A stretch of DNA of 64,000 nt from assembly GCF_040537815.1 (NCBI RefSeq), contig NZ_JBEWSZ010000001.1, positions 2,604,001-2,668,000 of the forward strand, given 5' to 3'. Source of the DNA: Mesorhizobium shangrilense. GTDB taxonomy: Bacteria > Pseudomonadota > Alphaproteobacteria > Rhizobiales > Rhizobiaceae. The notes beneath the pieces are model-generated. The model was given only the letters and a program-made list of their open reading frames with translations. It was not told the DNA's origin and made no database searches. How positions within the stretch are numbered: the stretch's first letter is position 1; each line of letters starts with the position of its first letter. The position numbers and the translations under genes were made by a program. Below are positions 43,905 to 52,454 of this stretch, piece by piece.

Positions 43905-44819
43905 ATGGCTATGCTGAACCGCGTCCACCTCAACGGCCTGCGCGCCGTGGAAACCGTCGCTCGCCTTGGGTCGCTTTCGGCGGCGGCGGGCGAACTCAAC
44001 GTTTCCGTCAGCGCGGTCAGCCAGCAGATCAACCGGACGGAAAAGCAGCTCGGCCGAGCCCTGTTCGAGCGGACGGCAAGCGGCCTCGTCCCCACCGAAT
44101 TCGGCACGGTCTTCACGGCCCGGCTTGGCGTGGGCTTTCGCGAACTGGCCGAGGCGATGATGCTTGCCAACGAGACGACCCAATGCACGCTGGTGGTCTC
44201 GGTGGCGCCGGCCTTTGCGTCTAAATGGCTGCTGCCGCGCCTCTCCCGTCACTTCGACCGGCACCCGAATGTGCTCCTGCGCGTCGACGCCTCGGTTCGG
44301 GTCGCCGATCTCGACCGCTCCGACATCGACATCGCCATTCGTCTCGGCGACGGCAAATGGCCGAATGCCCGCGCGGAACTGCTCGTGGCGTTGGAAGTAT
44401 TTCCCGTCTGCGCGCCGGTCATCGCCAGGAAACTGAAATCGATCGAGGATCTCGCCCAGACCTGCGCCATCACCGACGAACGATCGATGATCAACTGGGA
44501 AAGCTGGTTTGAAGCGGCGGGCGTCAAGCCGATCACCTTCCAGAAGGGCGCGCGCTTCACCGATCCGATGCTTTGCCTGGAATCGGCGATTGCCGGCCAC
44601 GGCGTCATGCTCGGCTGGCAATTGCTGACCGCCGATGCCCTGGCGGATGGCCGCCTCGTCGCGCCCTTCGGCATCCGCGCCCAGAGCGGCCTCGGTTACT
44701 GGCTGGTGACATCGCCAACCAGAACCGAAAGCCGCAAGGTCCGCGACTTCAAGGCCTGGATCCGGGAAGAGATCGAGGCGACCATGTTGCGGTTCGGATC
44801 GCTGGAGCCCGCGGATTGA
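43905..44819 (+). CDS. GcvA-like LysR-family regulator
   Basis: A 304-residue LysR regulator. HTH signature GSLSAAAGELNVSVSAVSQQINRTEKQLGRALFERT with the wing VPTEFG; the effector domain shows APAFASKWLLPRLSRHFDRHPNVLLRVDASVRVADLDRSDIDIAIRLGDGKWP, characteristic of the GcvA subgroup. It is divergent from a small hypothetical gene and is followed on the same strand by the M29 aminopeptidase gene 80 bases away, so either could be a target. The ATG at 43911 is an alternative start. Confidence 0.92.
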   Translation: MAMLNRVHLNGLRAVETVARLGSLSAAAGELNVSVSAVSQQINRTEKQLGRALFERTASGLVPTEFGTVFTARLGVGFRELAEAMMLANETTQCTLVVSVAPAFASKWLLPRLSRHFDRHPNVLLRVDASVRVADLDRSDIDIAIRLGDGKWPNARAELLVALEVFPVCAPVIARKLKSIEDLAQTCAITDERSMINWESWFEAAGVKPITFQKGARFTDPMLCLESAIAGHGVMLGWQLLTADALADGRLVAPFGIRAQSGLGYWLVTSPTRTESRKVRDFKAWIREEIEATMLRFGSLEPAD

Positions 44820-44900
44820 ACATGCTGGCGGCGATCGCGGTGGAAAGGTCGACGGTGCCGGTCTATGTATGATCGATCAACATCACGGCAGGCAGGGATC

Positions 44901-46157
44901 ATGACCACACATTCGCGCGGCGTTTCCGCAACCATCGACCCGGTGAAGCTCGACAGGCTGGCCGAGGTTGCCATCAAGGTCGGGCTGCAGTTGCAGCCGG
45001 GACAGGACCTTGTCGTGACATCATCCATCGCCGCCTTGCCGCTGACGCGACGGATCGTCGAGCACGCCTACAAGGCTGGTGCCGGCCTGGTGACGCCGAT
45101 CTTCAACGATGACGAGATGACGCTGGCGCGCTATCGGTTTGGCGCCGATGCCGGCTTCGACCACGCCGCCGGCTGGCTCTACGAGGGCATGGCCAAGGCC
45201 TTCGCCAACAATGCCGCACGGCTTGCCGTGCGAGGCGAGGATCCATCGCTGCTGTCGGCGCAGGACCCGGCGAAGGTGGCGCGCGCCAACAAGGCCAATT
45301 CGATCGCCTATCAGCCGGCCTTGGAGAAGATCACCGGCTTCGACATCAACTGGAACATCGTCGCCTATCCCGACAAGGCCTGGGCCAAGCAGGTATTCCC
45401 CGATGATGCGGAAGACGTCGCAGTGGTGAAATTGGCCGACGCCATCTTTGCGGCCTCGCGGGTGGATGTCGAAGACCCGATCGGCAACTGGAAGGCGCAC
45501 AACGCCGCACTGCGCAGCCGCACCGAATGGCTGAACGGCCATAATTTCCACGCACTGCATTTCACAGGACCCGGCACCGATCTGAGCGTTGGACTGGCTG
45601 ACGGCCATGAGTGGATGGGCGGCGCCTCGACCGCCAAGAACGGCGTCACCTGCAACCCCAACATCCCAACCGAGGAGGTCTTCACCACGCCACATGCAAG
45701 GCGGGTCGAAGGCCATGTTTCGAGCACCAAGCCGCTGTCCTACCAGGGCACTCTGATCGACAACATTTCGGTGCGTTTCGAGGAAGGTCGCATTGTCGAG
45801 GCAAAGGCTTCGAGGGGCGAGGACGTGCTGAAGAAGGTGCTCGATACCGACGAGGGTTCGCGCCGTCTCGGCGAAGTGGCGCTGGTGCCGCACTCCTCGC
45901 CGATCTCGGCGAGCGGCCTTTTGTTCTTCAACACGCTGTTCGACGAGAATGCCGCCTGCCACATCGCGCTCGGACAGTGTTATTCGAAGTGCTTCGTCGA
46001 CGGCGCATCGCTCAGCCAGGACGAGATCGCCGCGCGCGGCGGCAACAAGAGTTTTATCCATATCGACTGGATGATCGGTTCGGACAAGATCGACATAGAC
46101 GGCGTTCACAAGGACGGTCGCCGCGTGCCGGTCATGCGCAAGGGCGAGTGGGCCTGA
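44901..46157 (+). CDS. M29-family metalloaminopeptidase
   Basis: Thermophilic-type aminopeptidase (AmpS/M29) of 418 residues, releasing N-terminal amino acids with a two-metal site. The family core is seen in PLTRRIVEHAYKAGAGLVTPIFNDDEMTLARYR, GPGTDLSVGLADGHEWMGGASTAKNGVTCNPNIPTEEVFTTPHARRVEGHV (the metal-binding Glu and His) and ARGGNKSFIHIDWMIGSDKIDIDG near the C-terminus. The ATG at 44901 follows an AGGGAT site; an ATG at 44865 adds a short unlike stretch. It is followed after 27 bases by the DUF488 gene. Confidence 0.93.
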   Translation: MTTHSRGVSATIDPVKLDRLAEVAIKVGLQLQPGQDLVVTSSIAALPLTRRIVEHAYKAGAGLVTPIFNDDEMTLARYRFGADAGFDHAAGWLYEGMAKAFANNAARLAVRGEDPSLLSAQDPAKVARANKANSIAYQPALEKITGFDINWNIVAYPDKAWAKQVFPDDAEDVAVVKLADAIFAASRVDVEDPIGNWKAHNAALRSRTEWLNGHNFHALHFTGPGTDLSVGLADGHEWMGGASTAKNGVTCNPNIPTEEVFTTPHARRVEGHVSSTKPLSYQGTLIDNISVRFEEGRIVEAKASRGEDVLKKVLDTDEGSRRLGEVALVPHSSPISASGLLFFNTLFDENAACHIALGQCYSKCFVDGASLSQDEIAARGGNKSFIHIDWMIGSDKIDIDGVHKDGRRVPVMRKGEWA

Positions 46158-46184
46158 GGGTCACGGCCTCTTACGGAGGGTTCT

Positions 46185-46541
46185 ATGGCCTTCGACCTGG
46201 TGGTCAAGCGGATTTACGAGCAGCCCGCGCCCGAGGACGGGCAGCGGGTTCTGGTCGACCGGATCTGGCCACGCGGCGTTAGCAAGGAGGACGCCGCGCT
46301 GACGCTGTGGTTGAAGGAGATCGCGCCGAGCGACGCATTGCGAAAATGGTTCGGGCATGAGCCCGAGCGCTGGGCGGAGTTCCAGAAGCGGTATGCGTCC
46401 GAGCTGGACGAAAATGGCGAAGCCGTCGCACAGTTGCGCGCCTTGCTCGGCGAAGGGCGAGTGACGCTGCTCTATGGCGCGCATGACGAAGCGCATAGCA
46501 ATGCGGTTGCGCTGGCGGAATACATGCACGGGACGGGCTGA
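46185..46541 (+). CDS. DUF488 family protein
   Basis: A 118-residue protein of the DUF488 family. It has the conserved VKRIYEQPAPEDGQRVLVDRIWPRGVSKEDA at the start, KEIAPSDALRKWFGHEPERWAEFQKRYASEL in the middle, and VTLLYGAHDEAHSNAVALAEYM at the end. A strong GGAGGG site precedes the ATG. DUF488 proteins are uncharacterised; some occur with heme or toxin-related genes. Probably cotranscribed with the aminopeptidase. Confidence 0.9.
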   Translation: MAFDLVVKRIYEQPAPEDGQRVLVDRIWPRGVSKEDAALTLWLKEIAPSDALRKWFGHEPERWAEFQKRYASELDENGEAVAQLRALLGEGRVTLLYGAHDEAHSNAVALAEYMHGTG

Positions 46542-46578
46542 GGCGGCTGGATTTTTTGAGGCCGGCGGGACAGAGCCG

Positions 46579-46723
46579 CCCTCTGTCCTGCCGGCCATCT
46601 CCCCCACACGGGGGGAGATCAGCAGCTTCAGCGCCTTCGCCCTGCCTATCGTCGAAAATTAGCGAAAGCGTCGCGACACCCAATCTCCCCCCTTGTAGGG
46701 GAGATGTCCGGCAGGACAGAGGG
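46579..46723. repeat. inverted-repeat intergenic element (MITE-like)
   Basis: Two 41-base arms (46579-46619 and 46683-46723), inverted and matching at most positions, flank a 63-base core. Each arm holds CCCTCTGTCCTGCCGG and the ATCTCCCCC...GGGGGAGAT palindrome also found at 30650-30805. Long inverted arms around a short core suggest a mobile or expansion-prone element, but no target duplication is evident. It occupies the gap between DUF488 and the convergent ArsC-like gene. Confidence 0.8.
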
Positions 46724-46754
46724 GGGAGCGAAGGAACGCGGCAGACCGTCTGCT

Positions 46755-47105
46755 CTACTTACCCACCACCTGCGCATAAACATCCGGCTTGAATCCAACC
46801 AGAATCCGATCACCGACCTCCAGCACCGGCCGCTTGATCATCGTCGGCTTGGCCAGCATCAGGGCCTTGGCCTTCTTTTCGTCGAGTGATTGCTTGTCTG
46901 CCTCAGGCAATTCGCGGAACGTCGTGCTGCCTTTATTAAGCAGCTTTTCCCAACCGACCTTACCGACCCAGCCATTCAGCTTGCTCGGCTCGATCCCTTC
47001 GGCTCGATAGTCATGGAAACGATACGGCACGTCATGGCTCTCCAGCCAGACGCGCGCCTTCTTGATCGTGTCACAGTTGGTGATGCCGTACATCGTGGTG
47101 GCCAA
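46755..47105 (-). CDS. ArsC/Spx-family thioredoxin-fold protein (YffB-like)
   Basis: A 116-residue ArsC-like protein. It begins MATTMYGITNCDTIKKARVWLESH with a single redox cysteine in the NCDTIKKA motif, and holds the KPTMIKRPVLEVGDRILVGF stretch typical of YffB/ArsC-related reductases. Not a true arsenate reductase by context (no ars genes); YffB-type proteins may act on glutathione-linked disulfides. Located alone after the repeat element. Confidence 0.88.
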   Translation of the reverse strand: MATTMYGITNCDTIKKARVWLESHDVPYRFHDYRAEGIEPSKLNGWVGKVGWEKLLNKGSTTFRELPEADKQSLDEKKAKALMLAKPTMIKRPVLEVGDRILVGFKPDVYAQVVGK

Positions 47106-47291
47106 AACGTTCTTCCCTTGGGCTGGCTGTCGATTCTCATCCCCAACCTAAAACCGCCCTTCCCGCTTTGCCAGCACCCAAGCTCCGTTCACAACCACAT
47201 GGCGGCCGGGAATCGTCCCGGCTGCCATGTTTGATTTTCAAACCATGCCGCGAAAGCAAGCAAACTCCGCAGGGTGGTTGGTATTCCGGCC

Positions 47292-47645
47292 TCAATAGTA
47301 GAAGCGCTCTTCGGTGATCTTGCCGTTCTTGACCGTGTACAGGCCAACCTCATCCATGGTGACACGCTCGCCTGTGGCCTTGGGCGTTATGTCAAACTTG
47401 AAGCGCACGGCGAACTGGTCGCCGTTGACATAAGGCCCCTCGACCGAGCCACCATGGACTTCATTGTTCTCTTGCCACCACTGGCTCTTCTGCTTGAGCG
47501 CCTCCTTGCCGTGGCTGACGGCCATCGGCCCCTCCATGGCTTCATAGCTGGCGATGTCATCGGCATTGTACTTCTCGGCAGCACCTGCGTGATCACCCTG
47601 CTTGAGGAGTTCGGTGAAATCCCTGGCAATTTCCGCGATGGTCAT
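47292..47645 (-). CDS. SnoaL-like (NTF2 fold) protein
   Basis: A 117-residue NTF2-like alpha/beta protein, with ARDFTELLKQGDHAGAAEKYNADDIASYEAMEGPMAVSHGKEALKQK at the N-terminus and the sheet strands VEGPYVNGDQFAVRFKFDITPKATG, VGLYTVKNGKITEERFYY at the end. No catalytic residues can be assigned. Such proteins are often small binding or isomerase folds or stress-related. A single gene with its own start; the upstream sequence has a GGAGGAA ribosome binding site. Confidence 0.82.
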   Translation of the reverse strand: MTIAEIARDFTELLKQGDHAGAAEKYNADDIASYEAMEGPMAVSHGKEALKQKSQWWQENNEVHGGSVEGPYVNGDQFAVRFKFDITPKATGERVTMDEVGLYTVKNGKITEERFYY

Positions 47646-47787
47646 GTGTGTTCCTCCTGTTCAGACGCACTGCAAATAGGGAACAGTTTGCTGGCCGGCC
47701 ACAGTCAAGTCCTTGATAGCTGACATCGCTCTGTCAGGATGGAGATGGACTTGGCGCAGGACGACGATGTGAGGATCGATCGGCGCA

Positions 47788-48399
47788 TTACATCGCGCTC
47801 AGCGGCCAAGATTCCGGGAAAACGTATTTCTTGAGTCCGCGCAAGCTGTGCACAAGAAAGAACTCCCGTGCAACAAAGCTGATCGCGTCCATAGGCTGTT
47901 GCGGGATCAGTTTTTGGTCGTAGGCAAGCGTCAAATGCGGAACGAAACCATTCGATGCTTTGAGGCCCTCGCATAACATTTCAGCTCCCAACTTCCTGCT
48001 CAACTCACAAACCGGTCCATCGTCGGCGAGAAGCACGAAGGGATGCTTGGCCGGGCTGCCCCTTGTCGCCGGGCGGCCGGGAAAGCTCCTGAAATGGCGA
48101 AAGCTGACCTCGAAGTCAGGCATCGCAATGCGCCGCCCCGATCGGGCGGCTGCAAAGATGGTTTTAGTTCGCAGTCTCTTGTAATCACCCACGTGCTGCA
48201 GGCTCACGTGAAAACGGTGAGGCAACAGACGGGAGCCGGTTATCCCCCACCGGCTGCACAGCCGGCTTTGACAATCAGCAAACCGCGAATAGTCCTTCTG
48301 CTGCAAGAACAAGCCATAGAATACACGATCCGGTCGTTTAGGCCGCCATGGTGGCTCCGGAATTCCGAAATCGAATTCGCCTTGCAGATACATAGGCAT
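47788..48399 (-). CDS. 2'-5' RNA ligase family (2H phosphoesterase) protein
   Basis: A 203-residue protein with the two H-x-T/S-x motifs of the 2H phosphoesterase superfamily: HVSLQHVG near residue 65 and HLTLAYD near residue 158. In LigT/ThpR and related enzymes these histidines carry out cyclic phosphodiester hydrolysis or RNA end chemistry. The gene has its own start 90 bases after the aldehyde dehydrogenase gene, and a LexA-type box lies 41 bases upstream, so it looks SOS-controlled. The substrate, RNA or nucleotide, is unknown. Confidence 0.85.
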   Translation of the reverse strand: MPMYLQGEFDFGIPEPPWRPKRPDRVFYGLFLQQKDYSRFADCQSRLCSRWGITGSRLLPHRFHVSLQHVGDYKRLRTKTIFAAARSGRRIAMPDFEVSFRHFRSFPGRPATRGSPAKHPFVLLADDGPVCELSRKLGAEMLCEGLKASNGFVPHLTLAYDQKLIPQQPMDAISFVAREFFLVHSLRGLKKYVFPESWPLSAM

Positions 48400-48439
48400 A
48401 CGCTCGCAAAGGAACGCTCCCGTTTTTGCTCTACAATTA

Positions 48440-48454
48440 GAACAAAACAGGAAC
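48440..48454 (-). promoter_or_regulatory. LexA-type SOS box upstream of the 2H phosphoesterase gene
   Basis: On the coding (minus) strand this reads GTTC, seven bases (CTGTTTT), GTTC, an exact alphaproteobacterial LexA motif, ending 41 bases before the ATG at 48399. It falls in the only gap between the ALDH gene and this gene. Confidence 0.75.
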
Positions 48455-48489
48455 GATTCTTTGAGTCAAGCGTGGATTGATCCCGAAGC

Positions 48490-49917
48490 CTACGCCCCGT
48501 AGCCGATGATGCCCTTGACCTCGAGAAAGTCGTGGATCGCCCAATCGGCGTATTCGCGGCCGTTGCCCGACTGCTTGTAGCCGCCGAACGGCGCGAACGT
48601 GTCCCATTCCGGGTAGTTGATAGAGACCTGTCCGGCACGCAGCTGTCCGGCCACTTTTCGCGCGTGCGCGATGTCCTGGGACTGCACATAGGCGGCGAGG
48701 CCGTAGACCGTGTCGTTGGCGATCTTCACCGCGTCATCATCGTCATTGTAGGAGATGACCGACAGCACCGGCCCGAAGATTTCTTCCTTCTCGATGGTCA
48801 TGCCCGGCGTGACGTGGCCGAACACGGTCGGCCGCACATAATAGCCGCGGTTGAGGTGTTCCGGCCGGCCGGGACCGCCGGTGACCAGCGTGGCGCCTTC
48901 CTTGATGCCGGCTTCGATCAACCGCTGGATCTTGTCGTACTGGACGTTCGAGACCACCGGTCCGAGCTTGGTGTCCTCCGAGCGGGGGTCGCCGACATTG
49001 TGCGCCTCGGCGGCCTTCTTGGCGATGGCCAGCGCCTCGTCGTGGCGGGCGGCCGGCACCAGCATGCGGGTCGGCGCATCGCAGGACTGGCCGCTGTTGC
49101 CGAAGCAGCCTTCGACGCCTTTCCTCACAGCCGTTTCGAAGTCGGCGTCCGGCAGCACGATGTTGGCCGACTTGCCGCCGAGCTCCTGCGCCACGCGCTT
49201 GACGGTTTCAGCCGCGGTCTTGGCAACGATGATGCCGGCGCGGGTCGAGCCGGTGAAGGATACCATGTCGACATCAGGATGGCCGGCCATGATCTGGCCG
49301 ACATCGGGGCCGTTGCCGTTGACCATGTTGTAGACGCCCTTCGGCACGCCGGCGGCTTCCATCACTTCCGAGAAGACGATGCCGCTGATCGGCGCGATCT
49401 CGGAGGGCTTCAGCACGATGGTGCAACCGACGGCGATGGCCGGCGCCACCTTGCAGACGATCTGGTTGAGCGGCCAGTTCCAGGGCGTGATCAGCGCGCA
49501 GACGCCGATCGGCTCCTTGACCACCATGGTGCCGCCGCGCTTCTCTGAGAATTCATAATCCTCCAGCGCCTTGATGGTGGATTCCATATGCGCCCGGCCC
49601 GCCCAGGCCTGCGCCTCGCGCGCCCAGGTGATCGGTGCGCCCATCTCATGGCTGACGGCCTGGGCGATGTCCTCGTAGCGCTCATTGTAGACTTCGAGGA
49701 TGCGCTTCAGAAGCTTCAGGCGCTCCGCCTTGCTGGTCTGCGAAAAGGACGGGAAGGCTGCCTTGGCGGCAGCGACTGCCTTGTCGACATCAGCCTTCGA
49801 GCCAACGGAAATCTTGGTATAGGCCTCTTCGGTGGACGGATCGATGACGTCGAGCGTCGCCGGCACCACGGGCGCCACCCATTTGCCGTCGATGAAGAAA
49901 TTGAGATGATTGCTCAC
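48490..49917 (-). CDS. NAD(P)-dependent aldehyde dehydrogenase
   Basis: A 475-residue aldehyde dehydrogenase. It contains the cofactor segments TPWNWPLNQIVCKVAPAIAVGCTIVLKPSE and FTGSTRAGIIVAKTAA, the catalytic glutamate in VAQELGGKSANIVL and the catalytic cysteine in FGNSGQSCDAP. Downstream of the XRE-cupin and DAO genes, it could oxidise gamma-glutamyl-gamma-aminobutyraldehyde or a related aminoaldehyde (a PuuC-like role) in polyamine breakdown. That role is inferred from context; other aldehydes are possible. Normal length. Confidence 0.93.
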   Translation of the reverse strand: MSNHLNFFIDGKWVAPVVPATLDVIDPSTEEAYTKISVGSKADVDKAVAAAKAAFPSFSQTSKAERLKLLKRILEVYNERYEDIAQAVSHEMGAPITWAREAQAWAGRAHMESTIKALEDYEFSEKRGGTMVVKEPIGVCALITPWNWPLNQIVCKVAPAIAVGCTIVLKPSEIAPISGIVFSEVMEAAGVPKGVYNMVNGNGPDVGQIMAGHPDVDMVSFTGSTRAGIIVAKTAAETVKRVAQELGGKSANIVLPDADFETAVRKGVEGCFGNSGQSCDAPTRMLVPAARHDEALAIAKKAAEAHNVGDPRSEDTKLGPVVSNVQYDKIQRLIEAGIKEGATLVTGGPGRPEHLNRGYYVRPTVFGHVTPGMTIEKEEIFGPVLSVISYNDDDDAVKIANDTVYGLAAYVQSQDIAHARKVAGQLRAGQVSINYPEWDTFAPFGGYKQSGNGREYADWAIHDFLEVKGIIGYGA

Positions 49918-50175
49918 AGGGTAATACTCCGGTTTTTTTGGAAATGGATGGGCAGTTTATGCGCAGAGCATAGGGCAGTTAGCGCCACGGTGCAGGCTGA
50001 TATGCGCCACGTCCGGCGCTGAATTGAAACCCTCCGCCTGGCGCGATGCGTCGGTTACCACCGGCATGCCTTGCCCCAGTTCCGCGTGAAGGCGCAATGT
50101 GCAGCCGTGAAAGACGATGCTGTTGAAGCGCGCCGGGAAAAAATCTCCGAAACCGCGTCCAGCCGGACGAGAGGA

Positions 50176-50784
50176 TCAGGCGCCATCGCGAATCCCTGAG
50201 GGTTTGGTCGTGTTGACCCAGAGAATCTGGCAGCGCTCCGCTCCCGGATTGCGGAAGGCGTGCAGCAAGGTGCTCTTGAAAGCAAAACTGTCGCCGGCCT
50301 TCAGCACGTATTTTGTGGAATCCACCACCAGTTGGACCTCGCCCGACAGGACGAAGCCGAATTCATGACCGGCATGGGCATAGGCTTCGGCGGTGCCGCC
50401 GCCGGCCTCCACTGTCACCAGTATGCCGGTCAGCGTGGCGCCAGGCGGCGAAAGCAGCGCCTTGGCGATGCCTTCCGACTTCACCGGGATGGGGCGACGA
50501 CTGTTGGCGCGCACGCAATAGAGATCGTTGGCGGCATCGTTGCCGTCGGTGATCAATGCCGACGGCTCGATGTCGAGGGCCGCCGCAAGCGGCCAGATGA
50601 CCCTGACACGCAATGAGGACAAGCCGCGCTCGATCTGGCTGAGCGCGCCGATCGAGACGCCGGCCCTGGCGGCCAGGTCGGCCAGCGACAGCTTGCGCTC
50701 CAGCCTCAGCGCCCGGACGCGCCGGCCGACCCGCACATCGGCGTCGTCCCTTGGCCTTTCAGATGCTTCTTCCAGAATGCCCAT
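50176..50784 (-). CDS. XRE-family regulator with cupin domain (PuuR-like)
   Basis: A 202-residue regulator with an N-terminal helix-turn-helix (RVGRRVRALRLERKLSLADLAARAGVSIGALSQIERGLSSLRVRV) and a C-terminal cupin fold (LLSPPGATLTGILVTVEAGGGTAEAYAHAGHEFGFVLSGEVQLVVD). E. coli PuuR, the putrescine repressor, has this same architecture. Position between the DAO oxidase and the aldehyde dehydrogenase, on the same strand, fits control of a polyamine or amino-acid oxidation set. An ATG at 50814 is an alternative start. Confidence 0.88.
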   Translation of the reverse strand: MGILEEASERPRDDADVRVGRRVRALRLERKLSLADLAARAGVSIGALSQIERGLSSLRVRVIWPLAAALDIEPSALITDGNDAANDLYCVRANSRRPIPVKSEGIAKALLSPPGATLTGILVTVEAGGGTAEAYAHAGHEFGFVLSGEVQLVVDSTKYVLKAGDSFAFKSTLLHAFRNPGAERCQILWVNTTKPSGIRDGA

Positions 50785-50904
50785 CAAGTCGTGGCCTCGT
50801 TCACTGCGTAACATCGGCGTGGGTGGGAGGTTGAAACCAGAATCGGTGCTTTCATATTTGTGAAACTGTCAAGCGGCATTCAGAGCCACGTGAGTGCGAA
50901 ACTT

Positions 50905-52203
50905 TCAGCGTTCAAGCGCATCCAGCATCCGGTACCAGGCGATCGTCGTGGCAACGCCGATCTGCCGGAAGGCGTGGAACGGGATTGGCCGGATCGGCGA
51001 GACCGGGAACGGCAGTTGCCGGACATCGCCGCTCGACAGGTAACCTGCCATGCGCTTGCCAAGCGCGGTCATCAGACCCACGCCGCGCCCCTGGCAGCCG
51101 ACCGCGGCCAGCAGGCCCGGCTCCGGCTCATGGATGTGCGGCAGGTGATCGGGCGTCATCGCCACGCGACCAAACCATCGCTTCTCGATGGCCACGCCGG
51201 ACAGTGCCGGGTAGAGACGCAGCAGCGCACGCTCGAGATGCGCCCAATCAGCGGGGGTTGTCGGCAAGGCCATGCGCCCACGACCGCCCAGAACCAGCCG
51301 CCCATCAGCACTTTTGCGGTAATAGACAAGGATGCGGCGCGAGTCAGAGACCGCCTGCCCCTCCGGCAGGATAGCGCCGGCAAGATTGGACGAAAGCGGC
51401 GCGGTGGCGATCTGGAAGGAATGCAGCGGAACGATCGTTTCGGCGAGGCCTGGAATGAGGCCGTCGCTGTAGGCGTTCGTTGCAACGACGACGAATTTCG
51501 CCTGAACCTCCGCGCCTCCTTCCATCTCAACCCGCCAATTTCCGGCATTTCTGGAGAGACGCACCACTTTCTGGCGGGCAGCAATTTCCACACCCGAGGC
51601 AAGCGCTACCCGCGCCAGCTCGGACGTGTAGGCGAGCGGATCGATGACGCCGGCGCGACGGTCGAGCCATCCGCCGAGATAGCCGTGAGCGCCGGTCACG
51701 GCCGCGATTTCCGCCTTGCTCAGCAGTTTGGCATCGGCGCCGCGCGCCCGCCATTGCCGGTCCCTGTTCGCCGCCGCCTTCAGCGCCACCTCGGTATGCG
51801 CCGCCTGGATCCAGCCATTGCGGACAAAGGGCACCGCCAGTTGTTCGTCGCGGATCAGATCGAAGACGCAATCCGCTGTCGACGCGGCAAAGTTGACGAG
51901 TGCCTCGCCGCGTTCAGGGCCAAAATGCTCCAGCAGCCATTCCGGGTCGTATTTCAAGCCGGGTATAACCTGCCCGCCATTGAGGCCAGATGCACCCTGC
52001 CCGATGTCGCCGGCGTCCAGCACCCGCACCGCCAGGCCAAGGCGAGCGGCATGCAGAGCCGTTGAAAGGCCCATGATACCGGCCCCGACAACGACGACAT
52101 CGATATGTTTTCCAGCCGGGACATGCGGCTGGAGGGCGATCGCAGCATGTGGCCTCTGCCAGATCGGATCGGAAAACGGAGCGGACAACACTTCCTCCGG
52201 CAT
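50905..52203 (-). CDS. FAD-dependent amine/amino acid oxidase (PuuB-like, DAO family)
   Basis: A 432-residue flavoprotein of the DAO superfamily. The Rossmann motif is VVVVGAGIMGLSTALHAARLG near residue 40, followed by GQGASGLNGGQVIPGLK, which matches the gamma-glutamylputrescine oxidase (PuuB/OrdL) subgroup; the C-terminal sheet carries LHSFQIATAPL and GCQGRGVGLMTALG. In PuuB it oxidises gamma-glutamylputrescine to the aldehyde. With the XRE-cupin gene and the ALDH after it, it resembles puuB-puuR-puuC, though puuA and puuD are absent. Confidence 0.88.
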   Translation of the reverse strand: MPEEVLSAPFSDPIWQRPHAAIALQPHVPAGKHIDVVVVGAGIMGLSTALHAARLGLAVRVLDAGDIGQGASGLNGGQVIPGLKYDPEWLLEHFGPERGEALVNFAASTADCVFDLIRDEQLAVPFVRNGWIQAAHTEVALKAAANRDRQWRARGADAKLLSKAEIAAVTGAHGYLGGWLDRRAGVIDPLAYTSELARVALASGVEIAARQKVVRLSRNAGNWRVEMEGGAEVQAKFVVVATNAYSDGLIPGLAETIVPLHSFQIATAPLSSNLAGAILPEGQAVSDSRRILVYYRKSADGRLVLGGRGRMALPTTPADWAHLERALLRLYPALSGVAIEKRWFGRVAMTPDHLPHIHEPEPGLLAAVGCQGRGVGLMTALGKRMAGYLSSGDVRQLPFPVSPIRPIPFHAFRQIGVATTIAWYRMLDALER

Positions 52204-52454
52204 ATTCAGACAATGAAAATCCTAGAGATGATTTCACTATTTTGAAAGGCGGCTTCACTCTGAATTGGGAACTGGCCCAACGGTTCGGCGTGTCGTTCCA
52301 AGCAGCGACACATGAAACCTCGATTCTTCAGCGGCCAGGATGGGTAGACCTTTGGCCAGAATTTGTTGAAAGTGCCGCGCCGCCAGCCAGCCCGATTGAA
52401 GGGTCCGGCAGCAACGATGTCCGAGGCGGAACAAGACGGGGAGGACCGCAAGCC

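Noticed and set aside
47650..47662. GTTC-N5-GTTC near the SnoaL-like gene start
   Set aside because: The spacing is five, not seven, so it does not fit the LexA operator.
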